Assembly (NCBI RefSeq): GCF_012769535.1
Contig: NZ_CP046565.1
Location: forward strand, 3,307,032 to 3,371,031
DNA from: Methylococcus geothermalis
GTDB taxonomy: Bacteria > Pseudomonadota > Gammaproteobacteria > Methylococcales > Methylococcaceae
Direction of reading: 5' to 3'
Length of the DNA stretch: 64,000 bases
The translations under genes and the position numbers were made by a program. The notes beneath the pieces are model-generated. The model ran no database searches and had not been told where the DNA came from. It saw nothing but the letters and a program-made list of their open reading frames with translations. Below are positions 18,803 to 27,001 of this stretch, in pieces; positions within the stretch are counted from its first letter, which is position 1; each line of letters starts with the position of its first letter.

Positions 18803-19840
18803 AGTTGCTTCCGATGATAAAAATGGATTTATTGTGGTATAAATATACCCATTAACAACAATCGAATGGTGTCAGTCAGTGATTTTTGAAAAGTTCATGG
18901 AAGAAACCAGCGAACGTACTGTCAGAGCCCTGATCGGAATGAACAAGGCTCAATTCGCCAAGCTCTACCCTATCTTTGAAGAGGCCTATGCGGAGATTCA
19001 GCAAGAACGTGTTAGGCAAGGCGAAATAAAACGGGTACAAAAAGGAGGTCATGTTGGCTATCTCGATCGGATGGATAAGAAGCTGTTCTTCATTTTGTAT
19101 TACCTCAAAACCTACTGTACCTTCGATGTCCTGGGCTTTCATTTTGGCTTGAGTTCGGGGCATGCGCATCGACATGTGGAACAACTTCTGCCCGTGTTGC
19201 GGCGCAGCTTGGCGAAGCTCGATCTGCTGCCAGAGCGGGCGCTGACGACACCGGGAGAGATGATGAAACTGATTGAAAAACATGGCGATCTCATCATTGA
19301 CGGAGTGGAATGCGGTTGCGTCAGGCCACAGGATGACGATCAGCAAAAAGCCCGCTATAGCGGCAAAAAAAACGACATACGGTTAAAACCTTAGTCATTT
19401 CGACCCTTGAGCGGCAAATTCTATTCGTTGGAGGTGTTGTGGCCGGCAGCGTTCATGATTATGCGCTGATGAAGCAACTGTTCGATCCCGCATTATCGTG
19501 GTTTGATGGCGCCGATGTCTGGTTGGATTTGGGGTTCTTTGGTGCCACTGCCGATGATGGGAATAAAGCCAGAATTCACCTTCCTCACAAGAAACCCAGG
19601 GCATCCAAGAACAATCCTCATGCCGCGTTGACAGTTCAACAAATACGAGAGAATAAAAAGCAAGCACGAACCCGAATCTCAGTCGAGCACTCCATTGGAG
19701 GAATGAAGACCTTTCACTGCTTGATGCATCGGATTAGAAACCGACTCGACATATTCATCGATAGCTTTTTCGGCCTTGCCGCTGGCCTTTGGAATCTAAA
19801 AATGTCTTTGTGATCATGTGGTTATCATTGGAAGCAACTC
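18802..19840 (+). mobile_element. IS5-group insertion sequence, copy 2 (1,039 bp)
   Basis: It has the same terminal repeat and the same length as the copy at 732-1770, in the opposite orientation. TA flanks both ends (18800-18801 and 19841-19842). The two copies differ by only a few codons, so both are recent. This copy lies exactly at the stop codon of the membrane-protein gene. Confidence 0.92.
18879..19813 (+). CDS. IS5-group transposase, two frames joined by -1 frameshift (copy 2)
   Basis: The first frame covers 18879-19394 and the second ends at 19813. They overlap at the A8 run at 19365-19372, which in the zero frame reads GGC AAA AAA AAC. The second frame is the -1 frame and is open back to this run, giving KKKRHTVKTLVIST and then the DDE C-terminal half. 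Compared with copy 1 I see substitutions such as IFEKF for IFGKF, LLPVL for LQPVL and HDYALM for HDDALM. Both frames are otherwise intact, so this copy could be active. Confidence 0.9.
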
Positions 19841-19874
19841 TAGTAATGAAACTGACCATCCAGCTTGCAGCTAA

Positions 19875-21044
19875 GGAACCTCTGAACAAACCCTGCGGGT
19901 AAGCTATTCCTGCCCAGAACCCCTGAACGCGGAGCCCCGATGAAACAGACCACCTTCGCCTCCTTAGCCTTTGACCGGAAGAAGAAGCAGACCCGGCGTG
20001 AGAAGTTCCTGGCCGAGATGGAGCGGGCGGTGCCGTGGCCGGAACTGCTGGCGGTGATCGAACCGCATTACCCGAAAGCGGGTCGGCGCGGTCGTCAACC
20101 GTACCCGTTGGCGACGATGCTCAGGCTTTACTTCCTCCAGCAATGGTATGCCTTGTCCGACCCGGGCCTGGAAGACGCCCTGTACGAGATCGAATCGATG
20201 CGGCGTTTTGCGGGTCTGGAGTTGGCCGATGACGCGCTGCCGGATGAAACCACGATCCTCAACTTCCGGCGCCTGCTGGAACGTCACGAGCTGACGGCGA
20301 AGTTGATGAACGCCATCAATGACGTGTTGGAAGCGCGAGGGTTGCTGCTCAAGGGGGGCACGATGGTGGATGCGACGATCATCCATGCCGCGCCATCGAC
20401 GAAGAACAAGGCCAAAGCGCGCGACCCGGAGATGCATCAGACCAAGAAGGGCCATCAGTGGTTCTTCGGCATGAAGGTGCACGTGGGAGCGGATGTTCAC
20501 ACCGGTGTCGCCCACACGGTCTCGGTCACACCGGCCCACGCCTCGGACATCAGCCAGTTGCCGAACCTGCTGCGCGAGGACGACCGGCTGATCCTCGGCG
20601 ATGCCGGCTACGTCAACGACACCTATAAGCGCGCTGCGCGGCAGGCCGGGGTCGTGTGGGGCGTGGCCCTGAAGGCCCGTCCGAAACGGCGGCTGGGGTC
20701 GGCACAGAAACGCCGCAATCGAAAGATGTCCTCGCTGCGCAGCCGCATCGAGCACCTTTTTCGGGTGATGAAGCGGCAGTTCGGCTACACCAAGACGCGC
20801 TACCGGGGTCTGGCTAAGAACGCCGCCCAGGTGTTTACCCTGATAGGGTTGACCAATCTCTACCTGAAGCGGTACGCATTGATGACCTGACGGGCGAGGT
20901 GCGCCCGGAATCCGCCCCGACGGGCGCATCCGGGGGGGATCGCCACGGTAAGTAAGGAATTTCGGTACCCTTCACCCATTTTCAAAGCCTGATTATCAGC
21001 GGGATGTGTTTTTACCGGCCAAATCGGGTTTGTTCAGAGGTTCC
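19875..21044 (+). mobile_element. complete IS5-family element (1,170 bp)
   Basis: Perfect 19-bp terminal inverted repeats (GGAACCTCTGAACAAACCC, 19875-19893 and 21026-21044) are flanked by the 4-bp duplication CTAA (19871-19874 and 21045-21048). This matches the YTAR-type target of IS5 elements. Repeats, duplication and transposase are all intact, so the insertion looks recent. Confidence 0.95.
19940..20890 (+). CDS. IS5-family transposase
   Basis: 316 aa, full length for the family. It has the N-terminal DUF772-like domain (GRRGRQPYPLATMLRLYFLQQWY, cut here), then DDALPDETTILNFRRLLE, the first catalytic Asp in GGTMVDATIIHA, the second in LILGDAGYV and the Glu in LRSRIEHLFRVMKRQFG. It catalyses cut-and-paste transposition of the 1,170-bp element around it. 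No frameshift or stop is seen. Confidence 0.95.
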   Translation: MKQTTFASLAFDRKKKQTRREKFLAEMERAVPWPELLAVIEPHYPKAGRRGRQPYPLATMLRLYFLQQWYALSDPGLEDALYEIESMRRFAGLELADDALPDETTILNFRRLLERHELTAKLMNAINDVLEARGLLLKGGTMVDATIIHAAPSTKNKAKARDPEMHQTKKGHQWFFGMKVHVGADVHTGVAHTVSVTPAHASDISQLPNLLREDDRLILGDAGYVNDTYKRAARQAGVVWGVALKARPKRRLGSAQKRRNRKMSSLRSRIEHLFRVMKRQFGYTKTRYRGLAKNAAQVFTLIGLTNLYLKRYALMT

Positions 21045-21052
21045 CTAAGTAC

Positions 21053-21235
21053 CTACCCAAAATTAACCTGGTATTTTCCGCCCAAGTTTTCGAAGATGTC
21101 CCGCAAGGCGGCGCGAAGTGCGTCGAAACTGTGGTACGCCAGCCACGGAAGCCACTCGTACTTGATCTTCTTCCACAGGATTTCGATGGCATTGAGTTCG
21201 GGTGAGTAGGTGTTACGTCCCGCGTGATCATCTTC
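21053..21235 (-). pseudogene. IS630-family transposase C-terminal fragment
   Basis: The minus-strand frame reads HAGRNTYSPELNAIEILW, then KKIKYEWLPWLAYHSFDAL and a C-terminal NLGGKYQVNFG stop. SPELNxIExxW is the signature around the last catalytic Glu of IS630/Tc1-like transposases. The rest of the gene is missing; the neighbouring elements have replaced it. Confidence 0.8.
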
Positions 21236-21317
21236 CTCGAAGGAGTTAGGCGCTATTCGAAGCCCGAAGTCTGCTCCGGGAAGTGTTTGGTCCGTCCTCG
21301 AAGAAGGGAGCGTCCCG

Positions 21318-22324
21318 ATGATGATTCGTTTGCATCCCCGTGCCCGTACGACGCCCGCGGTGCGGCGGGAACTTCAGGAGTCCACCCAGGGTTCGCGGGC
21401 CCTGGCCCGGCAGTAGGGCCTCGCCCGTGCCACCGTGCAGAAGTGGCGCCGGCGGACGTCGGTCGAAGACGCCTCCCACCGGCCGCCTATGCTGCATACC
21501 ACGTTGACCCCGGCGCGGGAGGCCATCGTCGTCTACCTGCGGCAACACCTGCTGTTGCCGCTGGATGACCTGCTGGCCGTCACGCGGGAATGCCTCAATC
21601 CGGCGTCTCGCGCTCCGGGCTGGATCGCTGCCTGCGGCGGCATGGCGTCGCTCATCTCAAGGCCTTGCAACCGATACCCGCCGCCACACCCCACAAATCC
21701 TTCAAGGCTTATGAGCCGGGCTTCCTCCACGTCGACGTGAAGTACCTCCCCGCCATCCAGGGCGAAGCCCGCCAGTTCCTGTTCGCCGCCATCGATCGCG
21801 CCACGCGGTGGGTCTACGTGGCTCTGAAACCCAACCGCACCGCGCGTTCCGCCAAGGCGTTCTTGAAGGCCGTGGTCGAGGCGGCACCGTTCCGCATCCC
21901 GACATGCCTGACCGATCACGTCTCGGAGTTCACTGACCGCTTCCTGGTTAAGGCCAAGCAACCGACGGGCACCCACCTCTTCGATCAAGCCTGCGCCGAG
22001 CACACTATCGAACACCGCTTGATTCCACCCCGAAAGCCACCAACCAACGGCATGGTCGAACGGTTCAAGGGCCGCATTGCCGAGGTGCTGCAAACCCATC
22101 GCTTCGACTCGACCGAAGACCTGGCGACCACCTTGCTGCGTTATGCCAACCTCTACAATCACCACATGCCGCAGCGAGCCCTCAACCATCAAACGCCGGT
22201 CCAGGCCCTGAAACAATGGCAAGCATCACACCCCGATCTCTTTCACAAGAAGGTTTATCACCTCACGGGACAGCCTTGTCCAATGACACATGAGCCTGAA
22301 GGGAGGGCCGTGTTTCCAGTGTGA
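21318..22324 (+). pseudogene. IS481-family transposase, inactivated
   Basis: The reading starts MMIRLHPRARTTPAVRREL. It meets an in-frame TAG at 21414 (after ALARQ), continues with GLARATVQKWRRR, and loses one base near 21597 within NPDVSRSGLD. From there it reads CLRRHGVAHL, HVDVKYLPAI, FAAIDRATRWVYV, IPTCLTDHVSEFTD and RLIPPRKPPTNGMVERFKGR (an rve-type DDE core). The last codons (from about 22271) run into the next IS. One stop and one frameshift make it a pseudogene. Confidence 0.85.
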
Positions 22325-23666
22325 GGTGAGCCTGGAGGCGGCGAAGTTGGGATCATGGAGAGGTGATCGTGACTTTGCAGACCGCAGGACTTCAAACCCT
22401 GGCGCAGGTACGCGCCTTCGTGGAGGGCAATGAGCCCGTTTCTTTCACTCTCACCGACCGCACCGTCGCCCATCTGTGGATGACGGACACGCTCAAGCGC
22501 TTTCGCTACATGCACTGCACACGGACCGATAAGGGCCTGCTGCGCCGCTACCTGGCCAAGGTGACCGGGCTGTCCCGAGCCCAGCTGACCCGCGCCATCA
22601 CTCAGTTCTGCCGCGCGGGTGTCATCGAGGATCGCCGCCGAGCTCCCGCCAAGCCCTTGGCGCGGCGCTACACGGCGGAGGATGTTCGCCTGCTGGCCGA
22701 GACGGATGCGCTGCATGGCACGCTCTCGGGCCCCGCGATACGCAAGCTGTGCGAGCGCATGCACCAGGTCTTCGGCGACGCCCGCTTCGAACGGTTGGCG
22801 CGAATCTCAAACGGCCACCTCTACAACCTGCGCCAGCACAAGACCTACCGGACTCAGCGCGGCAGCTTCGACAAGACCCGCCCGGTTCATGTCCAGATCG
22901 GCGAACGGCGCAAGCCCACACCCCAAGGCAAGCCCGGCTATCTGCGCATCGATTCGGTCCATCAGGGCGATCTGGACGGCATCAAGGGGCTGTATCTGAT
23001 CCACGCGGTGGATGAAGTCACCCCGTTCCAAGCCGTCTTTGCCACGGCCAAGATCAGCGAGCACTTCCTGGTGCCGGTGCTCACCCAACTCCTCAACAGC
23101 TTCCCCTTCACCATCCAGGGGTTTCACACCGACAACGGCTCGGAGTACATCAACAAGAAAGTCGCCAAACTGCTCGAAAAGCTCCGTATCGAACAGACCA
23201 AGTCTCGCGCTCGAAAGACCAACGATAATGCCCTGGTCGAATCCAAAAACGGCTCCACCCTCCGCAAACACCTCGGCTACAGCCATATCCCCGGCCGCTT
23301 CGCCGCGGCGGTCAATCGCTTCACCAGCGGCATGCTCACCGAGTATCTCAACTTCCACAGGCCCTGCCACTTCCCCACCGAATCGGTCGATGCCAAAGGT
23401 AAGCTTCGCAAACACTACCGCTACCAGGACATGATGACGCCCTACGAGAAATGGAAATCCTTGCCCCAAGCCTCCGAATACCTCAAGCCCGGCATCACCT
23501 TCCAACCACTGGATGCCATCGCCAACCGATACAGCGATAATGAAGCCGCCCAACGCTTGAATCAGGCTCGGGCTGAACTCTTTCAACTCATCAACCAATC
23601 CCAAACCAACGCCGCCTGAACCGCTGCTTCCTCAACCCTCCTTCAGGCTCATCTCTGGATTGGAAA
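22277..23666 (+). mobile_element. integrase-core insertion sequence, copy A
   Basis: The ends are related inverted repeats of about 24 bp: TCCAATGACACATGAGCCTGAA on the left (one mid-part differs) and, inward from the right, TTTCCAATCCAGAGATGAGC. The right-hand type is also found at the end of the related element at 62414. Copy A was inserted into the 3' end of the IS481 relic. Confidence 0.75.
22363..23619 (+). CDS. integrase-core (DDE) transposase, copy A
   Basis: 418 aa starting at GTG 22363 (GGAGAGG just upstream). Residues about 1-150 are helical DNA-binding regions (YLAKVTGLSRAQLTRAI, ISNGHLYNLRQHKTY). The rve-type catalytic core follows, with Asp in YLRIDSVHQGD, Asp in GFHTDNGSEYIN and Glu in NDNALVESKN. 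The family is IS481-like or unclassified (ISNCY). A relative, about 70% identical by eye, is at 62462-63775. The frame is intact, so it may be functional. Confidence 0.88.
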   Translation: MIVTLQTAGLQTLAQVRAFVEGNEPVSFTLTDRTVAHLWMTDTLKRFRYMHCTRTDKGLLRRYLAKVTGLSRAQLTRAITQFCRAGVIEDRRRAPAKPLARRYTAEDVRLLAETDALHGTLSGPAIRKLCERMHQVFGDARFERLARISNGHLYNLRQHKTYRTQRGSFDKTRPVHVQIGERRKPTPQGKPGYLRIDSVHQGDLDGIKGLYLIHAVDEVTPFQAVFATAKISEHFLVPVLTQLLNSFPFTIQGFHTDNGSEYINKKVAKLLEKLRIEQTKSRARKTNDNALVESKNGSTLRKHLGYSHIPGRFAAAVNRFTSGMLTEYLNFHRPCHFPTESVDAKGKLRKHYRYQDMMTPYEKWKSLPQASEYLKPGITFQPLDAIANRYSDNEAAQRLNQARAELFQLINQSQTNAA

Positions 23667-23703
23667 GGACTGCCCAGCCCCGTTTTTCGCTTGCATGGGC
23701 GGA

Positions 23704-24144
23704 TCACCCGATGGCCCGTGTCTTGCCTTCCGCCCCCAAGCCCATACGAGCGGCGTCGGCCAGCGTGTGACGCTCAAGCGCCGCCAGAAAATCTTTCCGC
23801 GCCTCGTACAAGATGGCCTTGAGGAAACAGCCCCGGTCGATCCGGCAGTGGCTGGCCTTGGGGTCGAAACATTCGACCAGGTTCATGTTCGGCTCCGTCA
23901 GGCGAACCACCTCGGCGATGGTGATCGTGTCGGCCGGACGCGCCAGCCTCAGGCCCCCGCCCTTGCCGCGCATGGTCACGAGAAGGCCGCTGTTCGCCAG
24001 GTTGTTCACCACTTTCACTAGGTGATTCCGCGAAATCCGATAGTACTCGGCGATCTCGGGGATCGTCGCCATCCCGGGCTCCGGCGAGCGCACCAGATAG
24101 ATCAGGACCCGCAGCGAGAAATCCGTAAACTGCGTGAGTTGCAT
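23704..24144 (-). CDS. nsrR: NsrR, nitric-oxide-sensing Rrf2-family repressor
   Basis: 146 aa, normal length. The N-terminal winged helix (QLTQFTDFSLRVLIYLV, YYRISRNHLVKVVNNLA, LVTMRGKGGGLRLA) is typical of Rrf2 regulators. Three cysteines at about 92, 100 and 106 (ECF, SHCRID, GCFL) are placed as in NsrR to hold an Fe-S cluster. Nitrosylation of this cluster by NO releases DNA in known NsrR proteins. It is divergent from the haemoglobin/reductase pair. An NsrR-like palindrome lies on the promoter between them (24224-24246), so it most likely represses that operon until NO appears. The IS cluster ends only about 40 bp downstream of its stop. Confidence 0.92.
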   Translation of the reverse strand: MQLTQFTDFSLRVLIYLVRSPEPGMATIPEIAEYYRISRNHLVKVVNNLANSGLLVTMRGKGGGLRLARPADTITIAEVVRLTEPNMNLVECFDPKASHCRIDRGCFLKAILYEARKDFLAALERHTLADAARMGLGAEGKTRAIG

Positions 24145-24198
24145 GGCTGGTACCTGTTAAAGCTGCGATCGATAGCATACCACGCTCTCAGAGGAGGC

Positions 24199-24227
24199 TT
24201 GACATCCGCCGGTATCGACTCTAAAGT
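24199..24227 (+). promoter_or_regulatory. candidate promoter of the haemoglobin-reductase operon
   Basis: A perfect -35 TTGACA (24199-24204) and TAAAGT (24222-24227) are separated by 17 bp. The -10 overlaps the start of the NsrR-like palindrome, the arrangement expected for repression. Confidence 0.65.
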
Positions 24228-24246
24228 TGTATTTGCAATGCATCTT
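24224..24246. promoter_or_regulatory. NsrR-type operator
   Basis: The 23-bp imperfect palindrome has the two arms AAGTTGTATTT and CAATGCATCTT around a central G. The known enterobacterial NsrR consensus is two 11-bp arms of the type AAGATGCATTT around one base. The arms match this at most positions, and nsrR itself is adjacent. Confidence 0.8.
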
Positions 24247-24286
24247 ATAACAGTTCATGCACTGTATTTCGACTTAGGAGAAGATC

Positions 24287-24691
24287 ATGACAGAAAAGAA
24301 GCTCGCCGACTGGTGGACCGAATCCCACGCTTCGCTCTATGCGCAAATCGGGGGAGAAGCGGCGGTCGACGCCGCCGTGGAGATTTTCTACCGCAAGGTT
24401 TTGGCGGACCCGCGCATCAACCGCTTTTTCGAAGGCGTGGACATGGAGAAGCAGGCAGCCAAGCAGAAGGCTTTCCTGACCATGGCATTCGGCGGCCCGC
24501 ACAACTACACCGGGATGGACATGAGGCGCGGACATGCGCACCTGGTTCAACAGGGCCTGAACGACTCCCACTTCGATGCCGTCATGGAACATCTGGGCGC
24601 CACCTTGAAGGAATTGAACGTGCCGGAGGAGTTGATCGCGCAGGCGGCGGCGATCGCCGAAAGCACCCGAAACGACGTGCTGGGCCGCTAA
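24287..24691 (+). CDS. group I truncated haemoglobin (trHbN type)
   Basis: 134 aa. It starts at ATG 24287 with AGGAGA close upstream. The 2-over-2 globin pattern is visible: LYAQIGGEAAVDAAV, a B10 Tyr at about 35 in IFYRKVL, GG at 69-70 and a proximal His at about 83 in MRRGHAHL. Proteins of this family bind O2 and can oxidise NO to nitrate when supplied with electrons. The next gene, 26 bp on, encodes a suitable reductase, and both lie under an NsrR-type operator. NO detoxification is therefore the likely role. It would act in the cytoplasm. Confidence 0.93.
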   Translation: MTEKKLADWWTESHASLYAQIGGEAAVDAAVEIFYRKVLADPRINRFFEGVDMEKQAAKQKAFLTMAFGGPHNYTGMDMRRGHAHLVQQGLNDSHFDAVMEHLGATLKELNVPEELIAQAAAIAESTRNDVLGR

Positions 24692-24717
24692 CGGCAAGGA
24701 CCCACAGGAGCGCCGGC

Positions 24718-25692
24718 ATGACGAACCTCAAGTACGGTAAAGACACTTACCTGCTGGGCAAAGACCAGTCCGTCCTCGACTGTCTCGTCGAGCACGGCGC
24801 GCCTGTCCCGTTTTCCTGCAGGAGCGGCGTTTGCCAGACCTGCCTGATGCGTGCCGTCCGCGGCACTCCGCCGGCATCCTCACAGCAGGGCCTGAAGGAC
24901 TCCCTGAAGCTCCAGAACTATTTCCTCGCCTGCGTCTGCCGTCCGACGGAAGATATCGAAGCGGTGCTTCCGCACGACGCGCAGAACTCGGTTCCCGCGA
25001 CCGTCAAAGCGTTGAAACCGCTCAACGGCGAGATCATGCACGTGGCGCTCGAATGTCACGAGCCCCTGGAATACCGGCCCGGACAATTCATCAACCTGTT
25101 CCGCGACCCGACCCTGGGACGCAGCTATTCCCTCGCCAGCGTGCCGCAGCATGACGAGCACCTGCACCTGCATGTCCGGCGGCTGCCGGATGGCAAAGTC
25201 AGCGGCTGGATACACGAAGAGCTGCGCCCCGGCCAAACCGTCGACCTCCGCGGGCCCAGCGGCGACTGTTTCTACGTGCCCGGCCGGCCGGAGCAGGAAA
25301 TCGTGCTGATCGGCACGGGGTCCGGCCTCGCTCCCCTGTACGGCATCCTGCGCGATGCCCTGAACCGGGGGCATCGTGGGCCGATCCGCTTGTTCCACGG
25401 CAGCCGGAGCCGTGCCGGCCTTTATCTGATCGATGAACTGCGGACGCTGGCGAGGGACCATACGAATTTCGACTACGTACCCTGTGTGTCCGGCGAAGAA
25501 CCGTCGACCGGCTTGGCGGGAGGACGCGCTCACGAAGTCGCTTTCCGGGAAGTCCCGGACTTCAAAGACAAGCGGCTGTTTCTGTGCGGCCACCCGGCGA
25601 TGGTGAGCGCGGCGAAGAAGCGCGCCTTCCTGGCGGGTGCTTCGATGAAGGATATCTATGCCGATCCCTTCAACGTGAACGCCGCGCCCTAG
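24718..25692 (+). CDS. [2Fe-2S] ferredoxin - FAD/NAD(P)H reductase
   Basis: 324 aa. The ATG at 24718 has AGGAG seven bases upstream, so a longer open frame is ignored. Residues about 1-90 are a plant-type ferredoxin with Cys 34, 39, 42 and 72 (SCRSGVCQTC, ACVC). Residues about 95-190 bind FAD (RPGQFINLF, RSYSLASVP). Residues about 195-324 bind NAD(P)H (GTGSGLAPLYGI, LCGHPAMV). The architecture is that of MmoC/BenC-type oxygenase reductases. Here it most likely reduces the haemoglobin encoded just before it, making a split equivalent of flavohaemoglobin. Its 3' end overlaps the convergent ClC gene by 23 bp. Confidence 0.9.
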   Translation: MTNLKYGKDTYLLGKDQSVLDCLVEHGAPVPFSCRSGVCQTCLMRAVRGTPPASSQQGLKDSLKLQNYFLACVCRPTEDIEAVLPHDAQNSVPATVKALKPLNGEIMHVALECHEPLEYRPGQFINLFRDPTLGRSYSLASVPQHDEHLHLHVRRLPDGKVSGWIHEELRPGQTVDLRGPSGDCFYVPGRPEQEIVLIGTGSGLAPLYGILRDALNRGHRGPIRLFHGSRSRAGLYLIDELRTLARDHTNFDYVPCVSGEEPSTGLAGGRAHEVAFREVPDFKDKRLFLCGHPAMVSAAKKRAFLAGASMKDIYADPFNVNAAP

Positions 25693-27001
25693 ATCCATGC
25701 AACTCCCGCTCCAGCAATGCTTCATAGATCGGCAGGTCGTGCAGGCGGTCGGCGACCACCAGCGCCGCGAAGCAGGCTGCCAGCAACGGCAGGATGAGCA
25801 GGTAGTTGCCGGTCATCTCGATCATCAGCACCACGCCGGTGAGCGGTGCCCGCACCACGCCGGTGAAAAACGCCGCCATGCCAACCACTGCAAAAGCCTT
25901 GGGTTCGACAATCAAGGCCGGCGCCAACGATTGAATCGCCGATCCTGCCGCCAACCCGAGCAGCGCCCCCAGCACCAGAATCGGCGCGAAGATGCCGCCC
26001 GCCGCGCCGGTGCCATAGCTACCGATGGTAAGAGCGAAACGGGCCGCAAAATAGAGGGGAATCAGGTTCAAAGCCAAGCCGGCTTCACCGTCCAGGATTC
26101 TCCCGACCAAACCCTGTCCGCCCCCCAACAGCGCCGGCGCCTGCCAGCCGATCGCCCCGATCGAACATCCCCAGCCCAGCCAGACCACTTTGCGCCATGC
26201 CGGCCGATGCGGGCGCCAGCACTGCACCGCCAGCAAGGCCCGGTTAAAAGCGACGCCGAGCACGCCGGACGACATGCCCAGGACCACGAAGGCAGGCAGC
26301 AAGTCGAGGGCGGGCGTCGCGGAAATCATCACCCGGAACGCCGGCAACTCGCCCAGGACCAGACGACAGACCATGTCGGCCGCGAGGCAGGCGATCGCCG
26401 CGGCAAAAAACTCCAGGGAGGAACACTGACCGCGCAACTCCTCCACCACGAACATCAATCCCGAAAGGGGCGCGTTGAAGGCGGCAGCCAGGCCGGCGCC
26501 CGGCCCGGCCGCGACGAGGGCGCGGCGCTCATCGGGCGAGGAGGACAACCCCGCCGCCAATCCCGCCGCAACCGCCGCGCCCATCTGCACGGTCGGCCCC
26601 TCCCGCCCCAGCGCGAGCCCCCCGCCGATGCCGATCAAGCCGCTCAAGAACTTGACCGCCAGCACCCTGACCCAGCGGAATCCGCGCACGCCCAGCAGCA
26701 CGGCCTTGACATGTGGAATGCCGCTGCCCGATGCCTCCGGTGCGAACCGCTCGACCAGCCAGGCCGCCAGAAAGACGCACAGGGCCGATACCGCCACGGG
26801 AATGGCCATCCCGGACGTATCGCAGCCGTGCGCGAAGCGCAGCATGCGCGCGCGCCATGCTTCGCCGGCATCCAGCCCAAGGTGGAATACCACCGCCGTG
26901 CCCCCGGCCAGCAGGCCCAGCAGCAAGGCTCGGGGAAGCAGATGCCGCCGATCCCGGTTCAACCGGATGAAGCGTTCCCGTTCAGTGATCCGGAAAGGCA
27001 T
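25670..27001 (-). CDS. ClC-family chloride channel or H+/Cl- antiporter
   Basis: 443 aa from the ATG at 27001; the frame is open further upstream but overlaps the next gene. The ClC signatures are present: GSGIPH near residue 95, GREGP near 137 (gating Glu) and GIFAPILVLG in the second half. About ten to twelve hydrophobic helices are seen. There is no C-terminal CBS domain. It would move chloride, possibly in exchange for protons, across the inner membrane. It overlaps the stop of the DUF2490 gene by 20 bp, so the two are probably translated together. Confidence 0.9.
   Translation of the reverse strand: MPFRITERERFIRLNRDRRHLLPRALLLGLLAGGTAVVFHLGLDAGEAWRARMLRFAHGCDTSGMAIPVAVSALCVFLAAWLVERFAPEASGSGIPHVKAVLLGVRGFRWVRVLAVKFLSGLIGIGGGLALGREGPTVQMGAAVAAGLAAGLSSSPDERRALVAAGPGAGLAAAFNAPLSGLMFVVEELRGQCSSLEFFAAAIACLAADMVCRLVLGELPAFRVMISATPALDLLPAFVVLGMSSGVLGVAFNRALLAVQCWRPHRPAWRKVVWLGWGCSIGAIGWQAPALLGGGQGLVGRILDGEAGLALNLIPLYFAARFALTIGSYGTGAAGGIFAPILVLGALLGLAAGSAIQSLAPALIVEPKAFAVVGMAAFFTGVVRAPLTGVVLMIEMTGNYLLILPLLAACFAALVVADRLHDLPIYEALLERELHGSRARRSR

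Noticed and set aside
732..19840. A classical composite transposon formed by the two IS copies
   Set aside because: The TA duplications are too short to tell whether the outer ends moved together, and each copy could have inserted alone. The inverted pair is kept only as a finding.
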